A stretch of DNA of 7,986 nucleotides. Source: Synechococcus sp. HW_metabat.54 (GTDB taxonomy: Bacteria; Cyanobacteriota; Cyanobacteriia; PCC-6307; Cyanobiaceae). Below, piece by piece: positions 1-6,977 of the stretch. Location of the stretch: assembly GCA_018623675.1 (NCBI GenBank), contig JAAZVJ010000038.1:1-7986 (forward strand), in the 5' to 3' direction. Position 1 is the stretch's first letter. Each line of letters begins with the position of its first letter. Below the pieces are notes generated by a model, which had not been told where the DNA came from, ran no database searches, and saw nothing but the letters and a program-made list of their open reading frames with translations. The position numbers and the translations under genes were made by a program.

Positions 1-443
1 ATGCCTGGCGCACTGCTGTAGCCGCAGCCGTGGCCTATGGCTTGGCGGAGCTGATCGGCATTCCTGAGTCCTACTGGGCAGCGATCTCAGCGATCATCGT
101 GATGCAGTCATCGTTGGGAGCGGCCTGGTCGACATCGAAGCAACGCCTGTTGGGCACCTTGCTTGGCGTTTTGATCGGTGCGTGTCTCGTGAGTGTGACC
201 GGAGTTCCCAATGCCTTGCTCTACGGGCTGGTGATGGTTCTGCTCGGGTGGCTGTGTGCGCTCTTGCGACTCGAGCTTCTCGGTTATCGCTTTGCCGGGG
301 TGACGTTCACGATCGTGGTGTTGGTGGCTGATCCGCAACAGGTGTGGTGGCTCGGTCTTTATCGCTTTGTGGAGGTGTCGTTGGGGATCGCCACAAGTCT
401 GCTCGTGACGGCTGTGAGTTCCAGGCCCAAGGCCAAGCCTTGA
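1..443 (+). CDS. FUSC family membrane protein, C-terminal part (5' end outside window)
   Basis: The frame is open from base 3 to the TGA at 441-443, giving 146 visible residues. No good start is visible, so the gene probably begins just before the window; the GTG at base 30 lies inside an alanine-rich helix that continues upstream. The sequence is almost entirely hydrophobic, with about four to five predicted membrane helices. It carries the signature of the FUSC / aromatic acid exporter (ArAE) group: a tryptophan-containing stretch YWAAISAIIVMQSSLG, then QRLLGTLLGVLIGA, and near the end YRFVEVSLGIATSLLVTA. The known families are fusaric acid resistance-type or aromatic-acid efflux proteins of the inner membrane. 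This short version would be only the membrane module, without the large cytoplasmic domain of AaeB. The substrate cannot be told. It lies 41 bases upstream of the YraN-like gene in the same direction, so it may be co-transcribed. Confidence 0.8.
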   Translation, partial: AWRTAVAAAVAYGLAELIGIPESYWAAISAIIVMQSSLGAAWSTSKQRLLGTLLGVLIGACLVSVTGVPNALLYGLVMVLLGWLCALLRLELLGYRFAGVTFTIVVLVADPQQVWWLGLYRFVEVSLGIATSLLVTAVSSRPKAKP

Positions 444-484
444 GGGGTGCCGGGGAATGCTTCTGGCTGAGCATTCGACAGGCA

Positions 485-883
485 ATGCAGGTGCAGAACT
501 CGTTAAGGAACAACCCTGGACGCTGGGCAGAACGGCGGGTGTTGACTCTCCTGAGGCAAAACGGTTGGCAGTGCTTGGCCGAACGATGGTGTTGCCGCTA
601 CGGAGAGATTGACCTGCTCATGCTCAAAGGGGTCGGGCCGGCACGACGGGTGCTGGTCGTTGAGGTGAAAGCCAGGCAGCGTTGCGGTCCTGATGGATGG
701 GGAGTGGCAGCCATGAACAGGCAGAAACGCCGCCGTTTAGCCCGGGCGATTGCCTGCTGGCTCAGTACTTCGCCTGTTTTTGCACCCTGCGTCCTCAACG
801 TGGTGCTCGCCTTGGTTCCACTGCCTCCAAGCGCTGGCAATGTGCGTTGGATCCCCATCCTGGATTTGCCTGTCGAGCCTTAG
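485..883 (+). CDS. YraN / UPF0102 family predicted endonuclease-fold protein
   Basis: This is a 132-residue protein, close to the usual family length of about 120. The N-terminal region GRWAERRVLTLLRQNGWQ matches the family's G-x-x-A-E helix. The PD-(D/E)XK-type core follows: GEIDL at residues 40-44 (E41, D43) and VEVKAR at 59-64 (E60, K62). These are the expected metal and catalytic positions of the restriction-endonuclease-like fold. A basic patch QKRRRLARAI (residues 80-89) also fits the family. The usual RFD motif near the C-terminus reads VLN here (residues 103-105). I chose the ATG at 485 because it places GRWAE at the normal distance from the N-terminus; an AGG four bases upstream is a weak ribosome site. 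Earlier in-frame starts would run into the FUSC gene and add a non-family sequence. The cellular role of the family is not settled; a part in DNA processing is inferred from the fold. It precedes rsmA by 39 bases. Confidence 0.85.
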   Translation: MQVQNSLRNNPGRWAERRVLTLLRQNGWQCLAERWCCRYGEIDLLMLKGVGPARRVLVVEVKARQRCGPDGWGVAAMNRQKRRRLARAIACWLSTSPVFAPCVLNVVLALVPLPPSAGNVRWIPILDLPVEP

Positions 884-911
884 GGGCCCGTTGCAGAACC
901 GGCGATCGATC

Positions 912-922
912 AAGGTGGAGGA
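912..922 (+). promoter_or_regulatory. Ribosome binding site of rsmA
   Basis: The purine-rich run AAGGTGGAGGA ends directly at the ATG of rsmA. The GGAGG part is only one base from the start codon, which is too close for normal use. AAGGTG (912-917), five bases before the ATG, is therefore the more likely anti-Shine-Dalgarno contact. It is one of the strongest sites in the window and supports 923 as the start. Confidence 0.6.
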
Positions 923-1756
923 ATGAGCTTTTCCGGTCACACCGCCCGCAAACGCTTCGGGCAGCACTGGTTGCGAGATGAGCGGGTGCTTGAACACATC
1001 CTGTCGGCCTCTGCGCTTCAGACGGGTGATCGGGTTCTGGAAGTGGGCCCAGGTCGAGGGGCTCTCACCGAGAGGTTGTTGCGTTCCTCGGCCGATGCGG
1101 TCCACGCCGTGGAACTGGATCGTGATCTGGTAGCGGGGTTGCGGGAGCGTTTTGGTGCAGACCCTCGATTTTCTCTTCGGGAGGGAGATGTTCTCAACGT
1201 TCCGTTGACCCTTCCCGATGAAGGGTTGGCGACCAAGGTGGTCGCCAACATCCCTTACAACATCACTGGCCCCTTGCTGGAACGGCTGATCGGACGCCTC
1301 GATCGGCCCGTGGATCCTCCTTATCAGCGCCTGGTGCTTCTGGTGCAGAAGGAAGTCGCCGAACGGATACGGGTTCGTCCAGGTCACAGCAGCTTCAGCG
1401 CATTGAGTGTGCGCATGCAGCTCCTCGCAAAGTGCAGCACCGTTTGCCCGGTACCTCCGCGTTGCTTTCAGCCACCCCCAAAAGTGCAGTCGGAAGTGAT
1501 TTGCATCGACCCATTGCCTCCGCATCAGCGACCGGAGCCAGCTTTGGCAAAACGCGTGGAAAGTCTCCTGAAGCAGGCTTTTCTGGCGCGTCGCAAGATG
1601 CTGCGCAACACCCTGGCGGGCGTTTGTGCCCCTGAGCAATTGCAGGTGTTGGCGGCTGAGGCCGGCATTGATCTTCAGCAACGGCCCCAGGAAGTGGCGC
1701 CCTCAGCGTGGGTTGAACTGGCGAGGGGCTTGAATCAGGCCGACTCCGCCGCTTGA
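923..1756 (+). CDS. rsmA: 16S rRNA (adenine1518/1519-N6)-dimethyltransferase RsmA (KsgA)
   Basis: This 277-residue SAM-dependent enzyme dimethylates two adjacent adenines in the 3'-terminal helix 45 loop of 16S rRNA, a late step in 30S subunit maturation in the cytoplasm. The sequence shows [10 protein letters not shown] at 10-19 (family KxxGQxFL entry motif). It then has the SAM-binding loop [11 protein letters not shown] (40-50), the acidic ribose-binding ELD (64-66), EGDVL (87-91) and the catalytic NIPYN (109-113; family consensus N-L/I-P-Y). Next come QKEVAERI (142-149) and the C-terminal domain motif FQPPPKVQS (182-190), followed by RRKMLRNTL (223-231). Length and motif order are normal and no key residue is missing. 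It is followed after four bases by ispE, so the two are probably translated from one message. Confidence 0.97.
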   Translation: MSFSGHTARKRFGQHWLRDERVLEHILSASALQTGDRVLEVGPGRGALTERLLRSSADAVHAVELDRDLVAGLRERFGADPRFSLREGDVLNVPLTLPDEGLATKVVANIPYNITGPLLERLIGRLDRPVDPPYQRLVLLVQKEVAERIRVRPGHSSFSALSVRMQLLAKCSTVCPVPPRCFQPPPKVQSEVICIDPLPPHQRPEPALAKRVESLLKQAFLARRKMLRNTLAGVCAPEQLQVLAAEAGIDLQQRPQEVAPSAWVELARGLNQADSAA

Positions 1757-1760
1757 TCGG

Positions 1761-2693
1761 ATGACGGCCACGGTTCGCGTTCTTGCCCCAGCAAAAATCA
1801 ACTTGCATTTAGAGGTGCTGGGCATCAGGGCCGACGGCTTTCATGAGCTGGCCATGGTCATGCAGAGCATTGATCTGGCTGACGAGCTGATCTGTGACAA
1901 CACCGCCGATGGTCAGATCCAACTCAGCTGTGATGTGGAAGGTCTGAGTACGGGTGACGACAACCTGATCAGCCGTGCGGCTTTATTGCTGCGCAGTCGC
2001 TCAGGCTTCAACGAGCTGGGCGCATCCATCCATCTCAAAAAACGCATCCCCATCGGTGCCGGTCTGGCTGGTGGATCCAGCGACGGTGCGGCAGCACTGG
2101 TGGCTTTGAACACGCTCTGGGGACTCGGCCATAGCACTCAATCCCTCGAAGCGATGGCGGCAGACCTGGGTTCAGACATGCCGTTTTGCGTTTCTGGAGG
2201 GACGCAACTCTGTTTTGGCCGCGGCGAGCGATTGGAAGCATGCCCCTCCCCCGCCAGTGCCATGGGCGTTGTGCTGGTCAAGGACCCGACGGTGAGTGTC
2301 TCGACCCCTTGGGCGTACGGCGAATGCCGACGCCAGCTCGGTCAGGATTATCTCGTGGGTGAAGAGGCTTTTGAGCAGCGCCGGCAGGCCTTGCGAACGG
2401 CACCTTGGATCAATCCTCTGCAACCTGATTCGCCACCGCCTCTTCAAAACGACTTGCAAACGGTGGTCGCTCCGCAGACGCCCTCTGTGCGCCAGGCCCT
2501 TGGCCTTTTGGAACAACTGCCAGGTCAGTTGCGAGTGGCCATGAGTGGTTCCGGCCCAAGCTGTTTTGCCCTATTTGCTGATCGTGCAGCGGCTGATGAA
2601 GCCCTGGCGGCCCATCGCAGTGCCTTTGTTGCAGCGGGCTTGGAAGCTTGGAGTTGTTCGTTCGAGGGTGGGGGCGTCAAGCTGGCGCCATGA
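1761..2693 (+). CDS. ispE: 4-diphosphocytidyl-2-C-methyl-D-erythritol kinase IspE
   Basis: IspE is a GHMP-superfamily kinase that uses ATP to phosphorylate the 2-hydroxyl of CDP-methylerythritol. This is the fourth enzyme of the MEP pathway, which makes the isoprenoid precursors for carotenoids, the phytol tail of chlorophyll and quinones. The 310-residue product has the N-terminal [12 protein letters not shown] (10-21), with the substrate/catalytic lysine K12. The ATP-binding glycine-rich loop is [17 protein letters not shown] (97-113), and LGSDMPF (136-142) supplies the catalytic aspartate D139. The C-terminal GHMP motif [12 protein letters not shown] is at 261-272. Length is typical. The ATG four bases after the rsmA stop has no clear Shine-Dalgarno, which fits translational coupling to rsmA. 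The stop overlaps the next start (ATGA). The rsmA-ispE neighbourhood is common in bacteria. Confidence 0.97.
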   Translation: MTATVRVLAPAKINLHLEVLGIRADGFHELAMVMQSIDLADELICDNTADGQIQLSCDVEGLSTGDDNLISRAALLLRSRSGFNELGASIHLKKRIPIGAGLAGGSSDGAAALVALNTLWGLGHSTQSLEAMAADLGSDMPFCVSGGTQLCFGRGERLEACPSPASAMGVVLVKDPTVSVSTPWAYGECRRQLGQDYLVGEEAFEQRRQALRTAPWINPLQPDSPPPLQNDLQTVVAPQTPSVRQALGLLEQLPGQLRVAMSGSGPSCFALFADRAAADEALAAHRSAFVAAGLEAWSCSFEGGGVKLAP

Positions 2694-3064
2694 GTGATCA
2701 AGACACCACGTCGAAGGGGTTCGCTGACCCAGCAGCTGCAGACAGTCAGTCAACCCCCAAAAAGGACGCCCAAACTGCTGTGTCGAAGCCACGTAAGGGC
2801 CCCATCAGTTTTCTTTCTGGCTCGGCAACGAGCCTGGTTCTGGCCTGGTTGAGCTTGGGACTGAGCAAGCGAATGGTTGTTTATTTCGCAGCTCATCCGC
2901 CTCACTTCAGCTCGTCAATCGCCCAGAGCATTGCCACAGCCTTGAAAACGCTGATGACAGGCATGTGTTTTCTCGCCACCTTCAGCTTCGCGTTTATCGG
3001 ACTCGGGCTGTTCCTTGTGTTTCTTCGCAGTCTTTTCACAGGCGAGCAGCCAGATGCTGCCTAG
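2690..3064 (+). CDS. DUF3082-type small membrane protein
   Basis: This 124-residue protein has a polar, probably disordered N-terminus (residues 1-37, rich in S, D, K, Q, A). A basic PRKGP turn leads into a hydrophobic C-terminal domain with two predicted membrane helices, about 46-68 and 86-115. The core, including [19 protein letters not shown] and the region around [15 protein letters not shown], resembles the cyanobacterial DUF3082 family as I remember it; function is unknown. The start overlaps the ispE stop as ATGA, which favours 2690 over an in-frame ATG at 2648 that lies inside ispE. No Shine-Dalgarno is visible, so translation probably depends on coupling to ispE. Location is inferred to be the plasma or thylakoid membrane. 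Confidence 0.82.
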   Translation: MSDQDTTSKGFADPAAADSQSTPKKDAQTAVSKPRKGPISFLSGSATSLVLAWLSLGLSKRMVVYFAAHPPHFSSSIAQSIATALKTLMTGMCFLATFSFAFIGLGLFLVFLRSLFTGEQPDAA

Positions 3065-3108
3065 GGTTTTGCCATAGACCATTGGGCACGGCCGACGCCT
3101 CTTTACGC

Positions 3109-3204
3109 ATGACTCCCCACGACCTGGGCCTGCTTGTGCTCCTGCTTTCGCCGGGGTTGCTGCTGTCAGTTCTGCTGCTCACAACATTCGCAGCTGGGGG
3201 CTGA
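3109..3204 (+). CDS. Possible 31-residue single-helix membrane protein
   Basis: A short frame of 31 codons runs ATG to TGA in the gap between the DUF3082 gene and pdhB. It encodes a short polar start (MTPHDLG), then a strongly hydrophobic run of leucine, valine and serine with one proline-glycine break (about residues 8-25), and a TTFAAGG tail. This is the layout of cyanobacterial single-helix subunits of photosynthetic and NDH-1 complexes, but I do not recognise it as any named one. There is no clear ribosome binding site, which weakens the call. If it is not a gene, the 202 bases between 3065 and 3266 hold only the pdhB leader. Function unknown. Confidence 0.42.
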   Translation: MTPHDLGLLVLLLSPGLLLSVLLLTTFAAGG

Positions 3205-3238
3205 ATCAGCACAGGCTGAGATAACTTGGCGGCTGACG

Positions 3239-3251
3239 CCGGCATCGCCGG
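3239..3251 (+). repeat. Short perfect inverted repeat in pdhB leader
   Basis: CCGGC-ATC-GCCGG forms a perfect 5-bp stem with a three-base loop, 15 bases upstream of the pdhB start. An overlapping alternative stem pairs GGCG (3228-3231) with CGCC (3237-3240), so the leader RNA could adopt either of two small hairpins. No T-run follows, so this is not a classical terminator. It could be chance in GC-rich sequence or a 5' UTR stability element. Confidence 0.35.
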
Positions 3252-3266
3252 GATATCAACAACGCC

Positions 3267-4250
3267 GTGGCAGGGACGCTTCTCTTCAATGCACTCCGTG
3301 AAGCCATCGACGAGGAGATGGCCCGGGATGCCCATGTTTGTGTGATGGGTGAGGACGTCGGCCATTACGGCGGCTCCTACAAGGTCACCAAAGATCTCTA
3401 CGAGAAATACGGCGAATTGCGGGTTCTAGACACCCCAATTGCCGAAAACAGCTTCACCGGCATGGCTGTTGGTGCTGCGATGACGGGCCTTCGCCCGATC
3501 GTTGAGGGCATGAACATGGGCTTCCTGTTGCTGGCCTTCAACCAGATCTCCAACAACATGGGGATGCTGCGCTACACCAGCGGCGGCAACTACACCATTC
3601 CCACCGTGGTGCGCGGTCCTGGCGGTGTGGGCCGTCAGCTTGGCGCCGAGCACAGCCAGCGGCTCGAGGCCTACTTCCATGCGGTGCCTGGTATCAAGAT
3701 CGTGGCCTGCAGCACGCCCACGAATGCAAAAGGTCTGATGAAGGCCGCCATTCGTGACAACAATCCCGTGCTCTTTTTCGAGCATGTGTTGCTCTACAAC
3801 CTGAGTGAAGAGCTGCCGGAGGGTGAGTACACCTGTGCTCTGGATCAGGCTGACTTGGTCAAAGAGGGCACAGACGTCACGATCCTCACCTATTCGCGCA
3901 TGCGTCATCACTGCCTCAAAGCAGTGGAGCAGCTTGAAGCTGATGGCATCAATGCCGAGCTGATCGATTTGATCAGCCTCAAGCCTTTCGATATGGAAAC
4001 GATCGCCCGTTCCATTCGAAAGACCCACAAGGTGATCGTTGTGGAGGAATGCATGAAGACGGGTGGCATCGGTGCTGAACTGATCGCTTTGATCACAGAG
4101 CAGTGCTTCGATGACCTCGACGCCCGCCCTGTGCGCCTTTCCAGTCAGGACATTCCGACGCCTTACAACGGCAATCTCGAGAACTTGACGATCATTCAGC
4201 CGCACCAGATCGTGGAAGCCGCCCAGCAGATCGTGCGCGAGGGGCTCTGA
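3267..4250 (+). CDS. pdhB: Pyruvate dehydrogenase E1 component, beta subunit
   Basis: This is the beta subunit of the thiamine-diphosphate-dependent E1 enzyme. Together with the alpha subunit (encoded elsewhere) it decarboxylates pyruvate and passes the acetyl group to the lipoyl E2, supplying acetyl-CoA for fatty acid synthesis. The 327 residues are the normal length. Visible motifs are GEDVG (28-32), LDTPIAE (54-60) with the thiamine-activating glutamate E60, RGPGG (116-120) and AEHSQ (127-131) with the conserved histidine H129. Further on are SLKPFD (237-242), HKVIVVEE (254-261) and DIPTPYNG (295-302). The start is a GTG at 3267: it gives the usual [17 protein letters not shown] beginning, and there is no better ATG. 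No strong Shine-Dalgarno is visible. The gene is followed after four bases by secD. Confidence 0.96.
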   Translation: MAGTLLFNALREAIDEEMARDAHVCVMGEDVGHYGGSYKVTKDLYEKYGELRVLDTPIAENSFTGMAVGAAMTGLRPIVEGMNMGFLLLAFNQISNNMGMLRYTSGGNYTIPTVVRGPGGVGRQLGAEHSQRLEAYFHAVPGIKIVACSTPTNAKGLMKAAIRDNNPVLFFEHVLLYNLSEELPEGEYTCALDQADLVKEGTDVTILTYSRMRHHCLKAVEQLEADGINAELIDLISLKPFDMETIARSIRKTHKVIVVEECMKTGGIGAELIALITEQCFDDLDARPVRLSSQDIPTPYNGNLENLTIIQPHQIVEAAQQIVREGL

Positions 4251-4254
4251 TCGG

Positions 4255-5736
4255 ATGGCACGACAGCAGGGTTGGTTTGCCCTCATCCTCGCTCTGGCAA
4301 TCACAGCTGCGTTGTGGTTATTTGCCATTTCTCCTGGCATCGACCTAGGCCTCGATCTCAGAGGTGGAAGCCAGCTGCTGCTTCAGGTGGAGCCAGCTGG
4401 TGAGATCACTCGGGTGACGTCCACAGAGCTGGAAGCGGTGAAAAGTGTTTTGGACCGGCGGGTCAACAGTTTGGGCGTTGCGGAATCAACGCTTCAAACC
4501 GTTGGAGACAATCAGCTGGTTCTCGAGTTGCCAGGCGAAACTGATCCATCCAGAGCAGCAGAAAAGCTGGGCAAAACCGCTCTGCTGGAATTCAAGGTTC
4601 AGAAGCCTGGAAATGAGGAAGAGATGCGTGGCCTGCAACGGCTGCGCACGCAAGTGAAAGCGATCCTGGCGTCGAAGGAAGCCGACGGCGATTCCGACGC
4701 GAACAATCTCGATGCCGAATCATTGGCCAAGGCTCAGAAAGCGCTCGGTCTTGAGGGCGCTGTGGGTACAGAGACAGAACAGCTTGAACAGCTGCTCGAA
4801 AAGGCTGATCGCCAATTCATGGCTGGTTTTGCCGACTCTGAGCTGAACGGCAAACTCCTTTCCCGAGCGGGTACCCGCGCACCCAGTCAGGAAAACCCAA
4901 GTTGGGCAGTCACCCTCAGTTTCAATTCTGAAGGGGCTCAGAAGTTTGCTGATCTCACCAAATCGATCGCAGGAACAGAGCGCCTGCTCGGCATCTTTCT
5001 GGATGGCACTCCTATTAGTGAGGCGAGCGTTGGCTCCCAATTTGAGTTGGCCGGCATCACGGGGGGTAATGCTGAAATCACCGGGCGTTTTTCAGCTGAG
5101 CAGGCCACAGATCTCGCTGAACTGATTAACGGAGGAGCTCTTCCCTTGCCTGTGGAGATTCTTCAGGTTCGCACCATCGGACCAAGCCTCGGTGCTGAAA
5201 ACGTGCAACGCAGCTTGGTGGCAGCCCTCTCTGGATTGGCGCTGGTGGCTGTGTTCATGGTGCTGATTTATCGCCTTGCCGGTGTGGTTGCCGTGGTGGC
5301 TCTGGGTCTGTACGCCCTCTTTAACCTGTCGCTCTATGCCTTGATTGGCGTGACGCTTACCTTGCCCGGCATTGCTGGTTTCATCCTCAGTATCGGCATG
5401 GCCGTTGATGCCAACGTGCTGATTTTTGAGCGCATCAAGGATGAATTGCGTCGTGGCAACACCTTGGTGAGATCGATTGAAACGGCTTTTTCACAGGCTT
5501 TTTCCTCGATCATTGATGGCCACCTCACAACCCTGATCAGCTGCGTTGCCCTCTTTACCCTCGGCACAGGTTTGGTGAAAGGGTTTGCAGCCACGCTCGG
5601 TATTGGTGTGGTTCTCAGCTTGTTCACAGCCCTCACCTGCACCCGCACGTTGCTCAGGTTCCTGATGGGCTACCAAGGGCTGCGCCGTCCGACCAATTTC
5701 CTGCCCCAGCGGCAGCTTCCAACCCAATCCGCCTGA
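4255..5736 (+). CDS. secD: Protein translocase subunit SecD
   Basis: SecD with SecF forms the RND-type accessory complex of the SecYEG channel and uses the proton gradient to pull proteins across the membrane in a late step of export. The 493-residue protein has one N-terminal membrane helix (about 7-25). The conserved GLDLRGGSQLLLQVE (32-46) follows, then a large periplasmic/lumenal domain to about 318 and five more helices (about 319-468). The transmembrane motif GMAVDANVLIFERIKDEL (381-398) carries D385, matching the proton-relay aspartate D519 of E. coli SecD. A charged segment at about 118-205 inside the first periplasmic domain looks like a lineage insertion. The ATG lies four bases after the pdhB stop, with GAGGGG (4239-4244) ten bases upstream as a possible ribosome site inside the end of pdhB. 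secF follows after ten bases. Confidence 0.97.
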   Translation: MARQQGWFALILALAITAALWLFAISPGIDLGLDLRGGSQLLLQVEPAGEITRVTSTELEAVKSVLDRRVNSLGVAESTLQTVGDNQLVLELPGETDPSRAAEKLGKTALLEFKVQKPGNEEEMRGLQRLRTQVKAILASKEADGDSDANNLDAESLAKAQKALGLEGAVGTETEQLEQLLEKADRQFMAGFADSELNGKLLSRAGTRAPSQENPSWAVTLSFNSEGAQKFADLTKSIAGTERLLGIFLDGTPISEASVGSQFELAGITGGNAEITGRFSAEQATDLAELINGGALPLPVEILQVRTIGPSLGAENVQRSLVAALSGLALVAVFMVLIYRLAGVVAVVALGLYALFNLSLYALIGVTLTLPGIAGFILSIGMAVDANVLIFERIKDELRRGNTLVRSIETAFSQAFSSIIDGHLTTLISCVALFTLGTGLVKGFAATLGIGVVLSLFTALTCTRTLLRFLMGYQGLRRPTNFLPQRQLPTQSA

Positions 5737-5746
5737 GCATCGCGTC

Positions 5747-6712
5747 ATGATCGCCCTCAATCTCAGCCGATCCCGTCGCCGCGTTTGGTGGATCTCTTGT
5801 CTGTTGATCGTTTTCAGTGTCGCGGGCCTGGCGATCAGCTGGAGCAATCCCCTGATCAAGGCTCCGTTACGCCCAGGTCTTGATTTCACGGGTGGGACCC
5901 AGATCCAGCTTGAGCGCAGCTGCGAAGAAGGCTGTTCCCCGTTGGAATCCAACCAGGTTCAATCGGCCCTCCAAGCGCTCACGCTCCCTGTGGAGGAAGG
6001 CTCTTCCACTGTTCCCAGCCTCGAGTCAGCGCAGGTGCAGATTCTGGATGGTGGCCAATCCTTGGCGCTGCGCATGCCGGCCCTTTCCGCTGCGCAAAGC
6101 CAGGCTGTCATTGCTGCGGTCACACCTGTTGCTGGCCCGTTTGTGACCAACGGCCAATCGGTCGACACCATCGGCCCCAGTCTTGGCAGTCAGCTGTTGG
6201 TGAGCAGCCTGATTTCATTGCTTGTTGCCTTCGCTGGCATCGCTCTTTATGTCACCGTTCGCTACGACGGTCGATACGCCGTACTCGCCCTACTGGCCCT
6301 TGCCCACGATGTGGTGATCGTGTGTGGGGTGTTTGCCTGGCTTGGGCTTTGGATTGGTCTAGAAGTCAACAGCCTGTTCGCTGTGGCTCTCCTCACCATT
6401 GCCGGATACTCCGTGAATGACACCGTTGTGGTGTTTGACCGAATCCGAGAACGACAGCGAGAAGACGGAGATCGTCCGATTACAGAGCAGGTTGACCGTG
6501 CGGTTTCAGCCACCTTGACCCGAACCATCTACACCAGTGGAACCACCCTTTTGCCATTGGTTGCCTTGATTGTGTTCGGCGGATCCACGCTGTTTTGGTT
6601 CGCCGTGGCCTTGGCTCTTGGGGTGATCGTGGGGAGTTGGTCAAGTATTGCCTTGGCGCCATCGCTGTTAACGGTCTGGTCGGCTCGCTCCCGTACTGCA
6701 TCAGGTGGCTGA
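5747..6712 (+). CDS. secF: Protein translocase subunit SecF
   Basis: SecF is the partner of SecD in the proton-driven Sec accessory complex. The 321-residue protein begins with a basic segment SRSRRRVWW (7-15) and a first membrane helix (about 13-31). The SecF signature GLDFTGGTQIQL (44-55) and a short periplasmic domain to about 145 follow. The remaining five helices include YSVNDTVVVFDRIRE (221-235) with D225, matching E. coli SecF D213, and TRTIYTSGTTLLPL (258-271) with R259, matching R247. Length is normal. It starts ten bases after secD without an obvious Shine-Dalgarno, so coupling is likely. Its stop overlaps the start of the next short gene by eight bases. Confidence 0.97.
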   Translation: MIALNLSRSRRRVWWISCLLIVFSVAGLAISWSNPLIKAPLRPGLDFTGGTQIQLERSCEEGCSPLESNQVQSALQALTLPVEEGSSTVPSLESAQVQILDGGQSLALRMPALSAAQSQAVIAAVTPVAGPFVTNGQSVDTIGPSLGSQLLVSSLISLLVAFAGIALYVTVRYDGRYAVLALLALAHDVVIVCGVFAWLGLWIGLEVNSLFAVALLTIAGYSVNDTVVVFDRIRERQREDGDRPITEQVDRAVSATLTRTIYTSGTTLLPLVALIVFGGSTLFWFAVALALGVIVGSWSSIALAPSLLTVWSARSRTASGG

Positions 6713-6929
6713 TCCTTTGCGATCTGATCGCCATCGAGGCGATCGCTGGTTCCCAGGGCTGCTTCTTCTGTTGGCTCTTCTTGATCTCCGTGATGAACTC
6801 CTGCTTTTGGGAGATCACATCACGCTCACGAGCCTGGGGTATGCCATTCGTCATCACCTCCTTGCTGTCACGGTCTTGCTGGCGATGCCCTCTCTGTGGC
6901 GTCGTTACGGTCCGAGCCATCACCGCTGA
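6705..6929 (+). CDS. Short hydrophobic protein following secF, function unknown
   Basis: This 74-residue product, beginning with a GTG that overlaps the last eight bases of secF, has a basic N-terminus (residues 5-14, RSDRHRGDR-like) and a leucine-rich segment (about 17-36) interrupted by acidic residues. A polar stretch follows, then a second hydrophobic segment (about 50-63) ending in MPSLWRRYGP. The pattern DLRDELLLLGDHITLTSL followed by AIRHHLLAV looks like a real amphipathic/membrane protein rather than a shadow of another gene, and it resembles short proteins I associate with secF in picocyanobacteria. I cannot name a domain. The overlap implies coupled translation with secF, which hints at a role near the Sec machinery, but that is inference. 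A different frame across 6595-6936 is cysteine-rich, runs far into secF and is less plausible. A TTG at 6717 is an alternative start. Confidence 0.62.
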   Translation: MADPLRSDRHRGDRWFPGLLLLLALLDLRDELLLLGDHITLTSLGYAIRHHLLAVTVLLAMPSLWRRYGPSHHR

Positions 6930-6945
6930 TTTTTAACTGGTCACC

Positions 6946-6967
6946 GCTGAGGACCGGTTCCCTCAGC
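6946..6967 (+). repeat. Inverted repeat, possible 3'-end hairpin of the secF operon
   Basis: GCTGAGG (6946-6952) and CCTCAGC (6961-6967) are perfect reverse complements, giving a 7-bp stem with an eight-base loop that contains the palindrome ACCGGT. It lies 17 bases after the stop of the short gene and before the next operon. No U-tract follows; the only T-run (6930-6934) is upstream of it. It could be a 3' stabilising hairpin, a weak terminator or a protein-binding palindrome. Confidence 0.4.
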
Positions 6968-6977
6968 TCTCACCACA

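Noticed and set aside
344..484. Extended start for the YraN-like protein at an upstream in-frame ATG
   Set aside because: The extra 47 residues overlap the FUSC gene, are not family-like, and would push the conserved GRWAE region far from the N-terminus.
737..1681. Long minus-strand open frame opposite the YraN gene and rsmA (314 codons)
   Set aside because: The plus strand carries complete YraN and RsmA motifs over the same bases. The antisense product has no recognisable family or hydrophobic pattern and is explained by GC-biased codon positions.
2648..2689. Upstream in-frame start for the DUF3082-type protein
   Set aside because: It lies inside ispE and adds a tryptophan/glycine-rich shadow sequence. 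The ATGA overlap at 2690 is the usual arrangement for coupled genes.
3109..3204. Identification of the 31-residue frame as PsbM because of the DLG near the start
   Set aside because: Only the position of DLG and a following hydrophobic helix agree. The remaining PsbM residues are absent, so the name is not supported.
3426..4340. Long minus-strand open frame opposite pdhB and the start of secD (304 codons)
   Set aside because: The plus strand encodes unmistakable PdhB and SecD. The antisense translation is histidine- and alanine-rich shadow sequence crossing a gene boundary.
6739..6746. HIP1 octamer GCGATCGC
   Set aside because: A single copy inside a coding sequence is expected by chance at this GC content and says nothing about function here.
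6595..6936. Alternative plus-strand frame across the secF end (113 codons)
   Set aside because: It overlaps secF by more than 100 bases and is cysteine- and tryptophan-rich in an irregular way. The frame starting at 6705 gives a more protein-like sequence with a minimal overlap.
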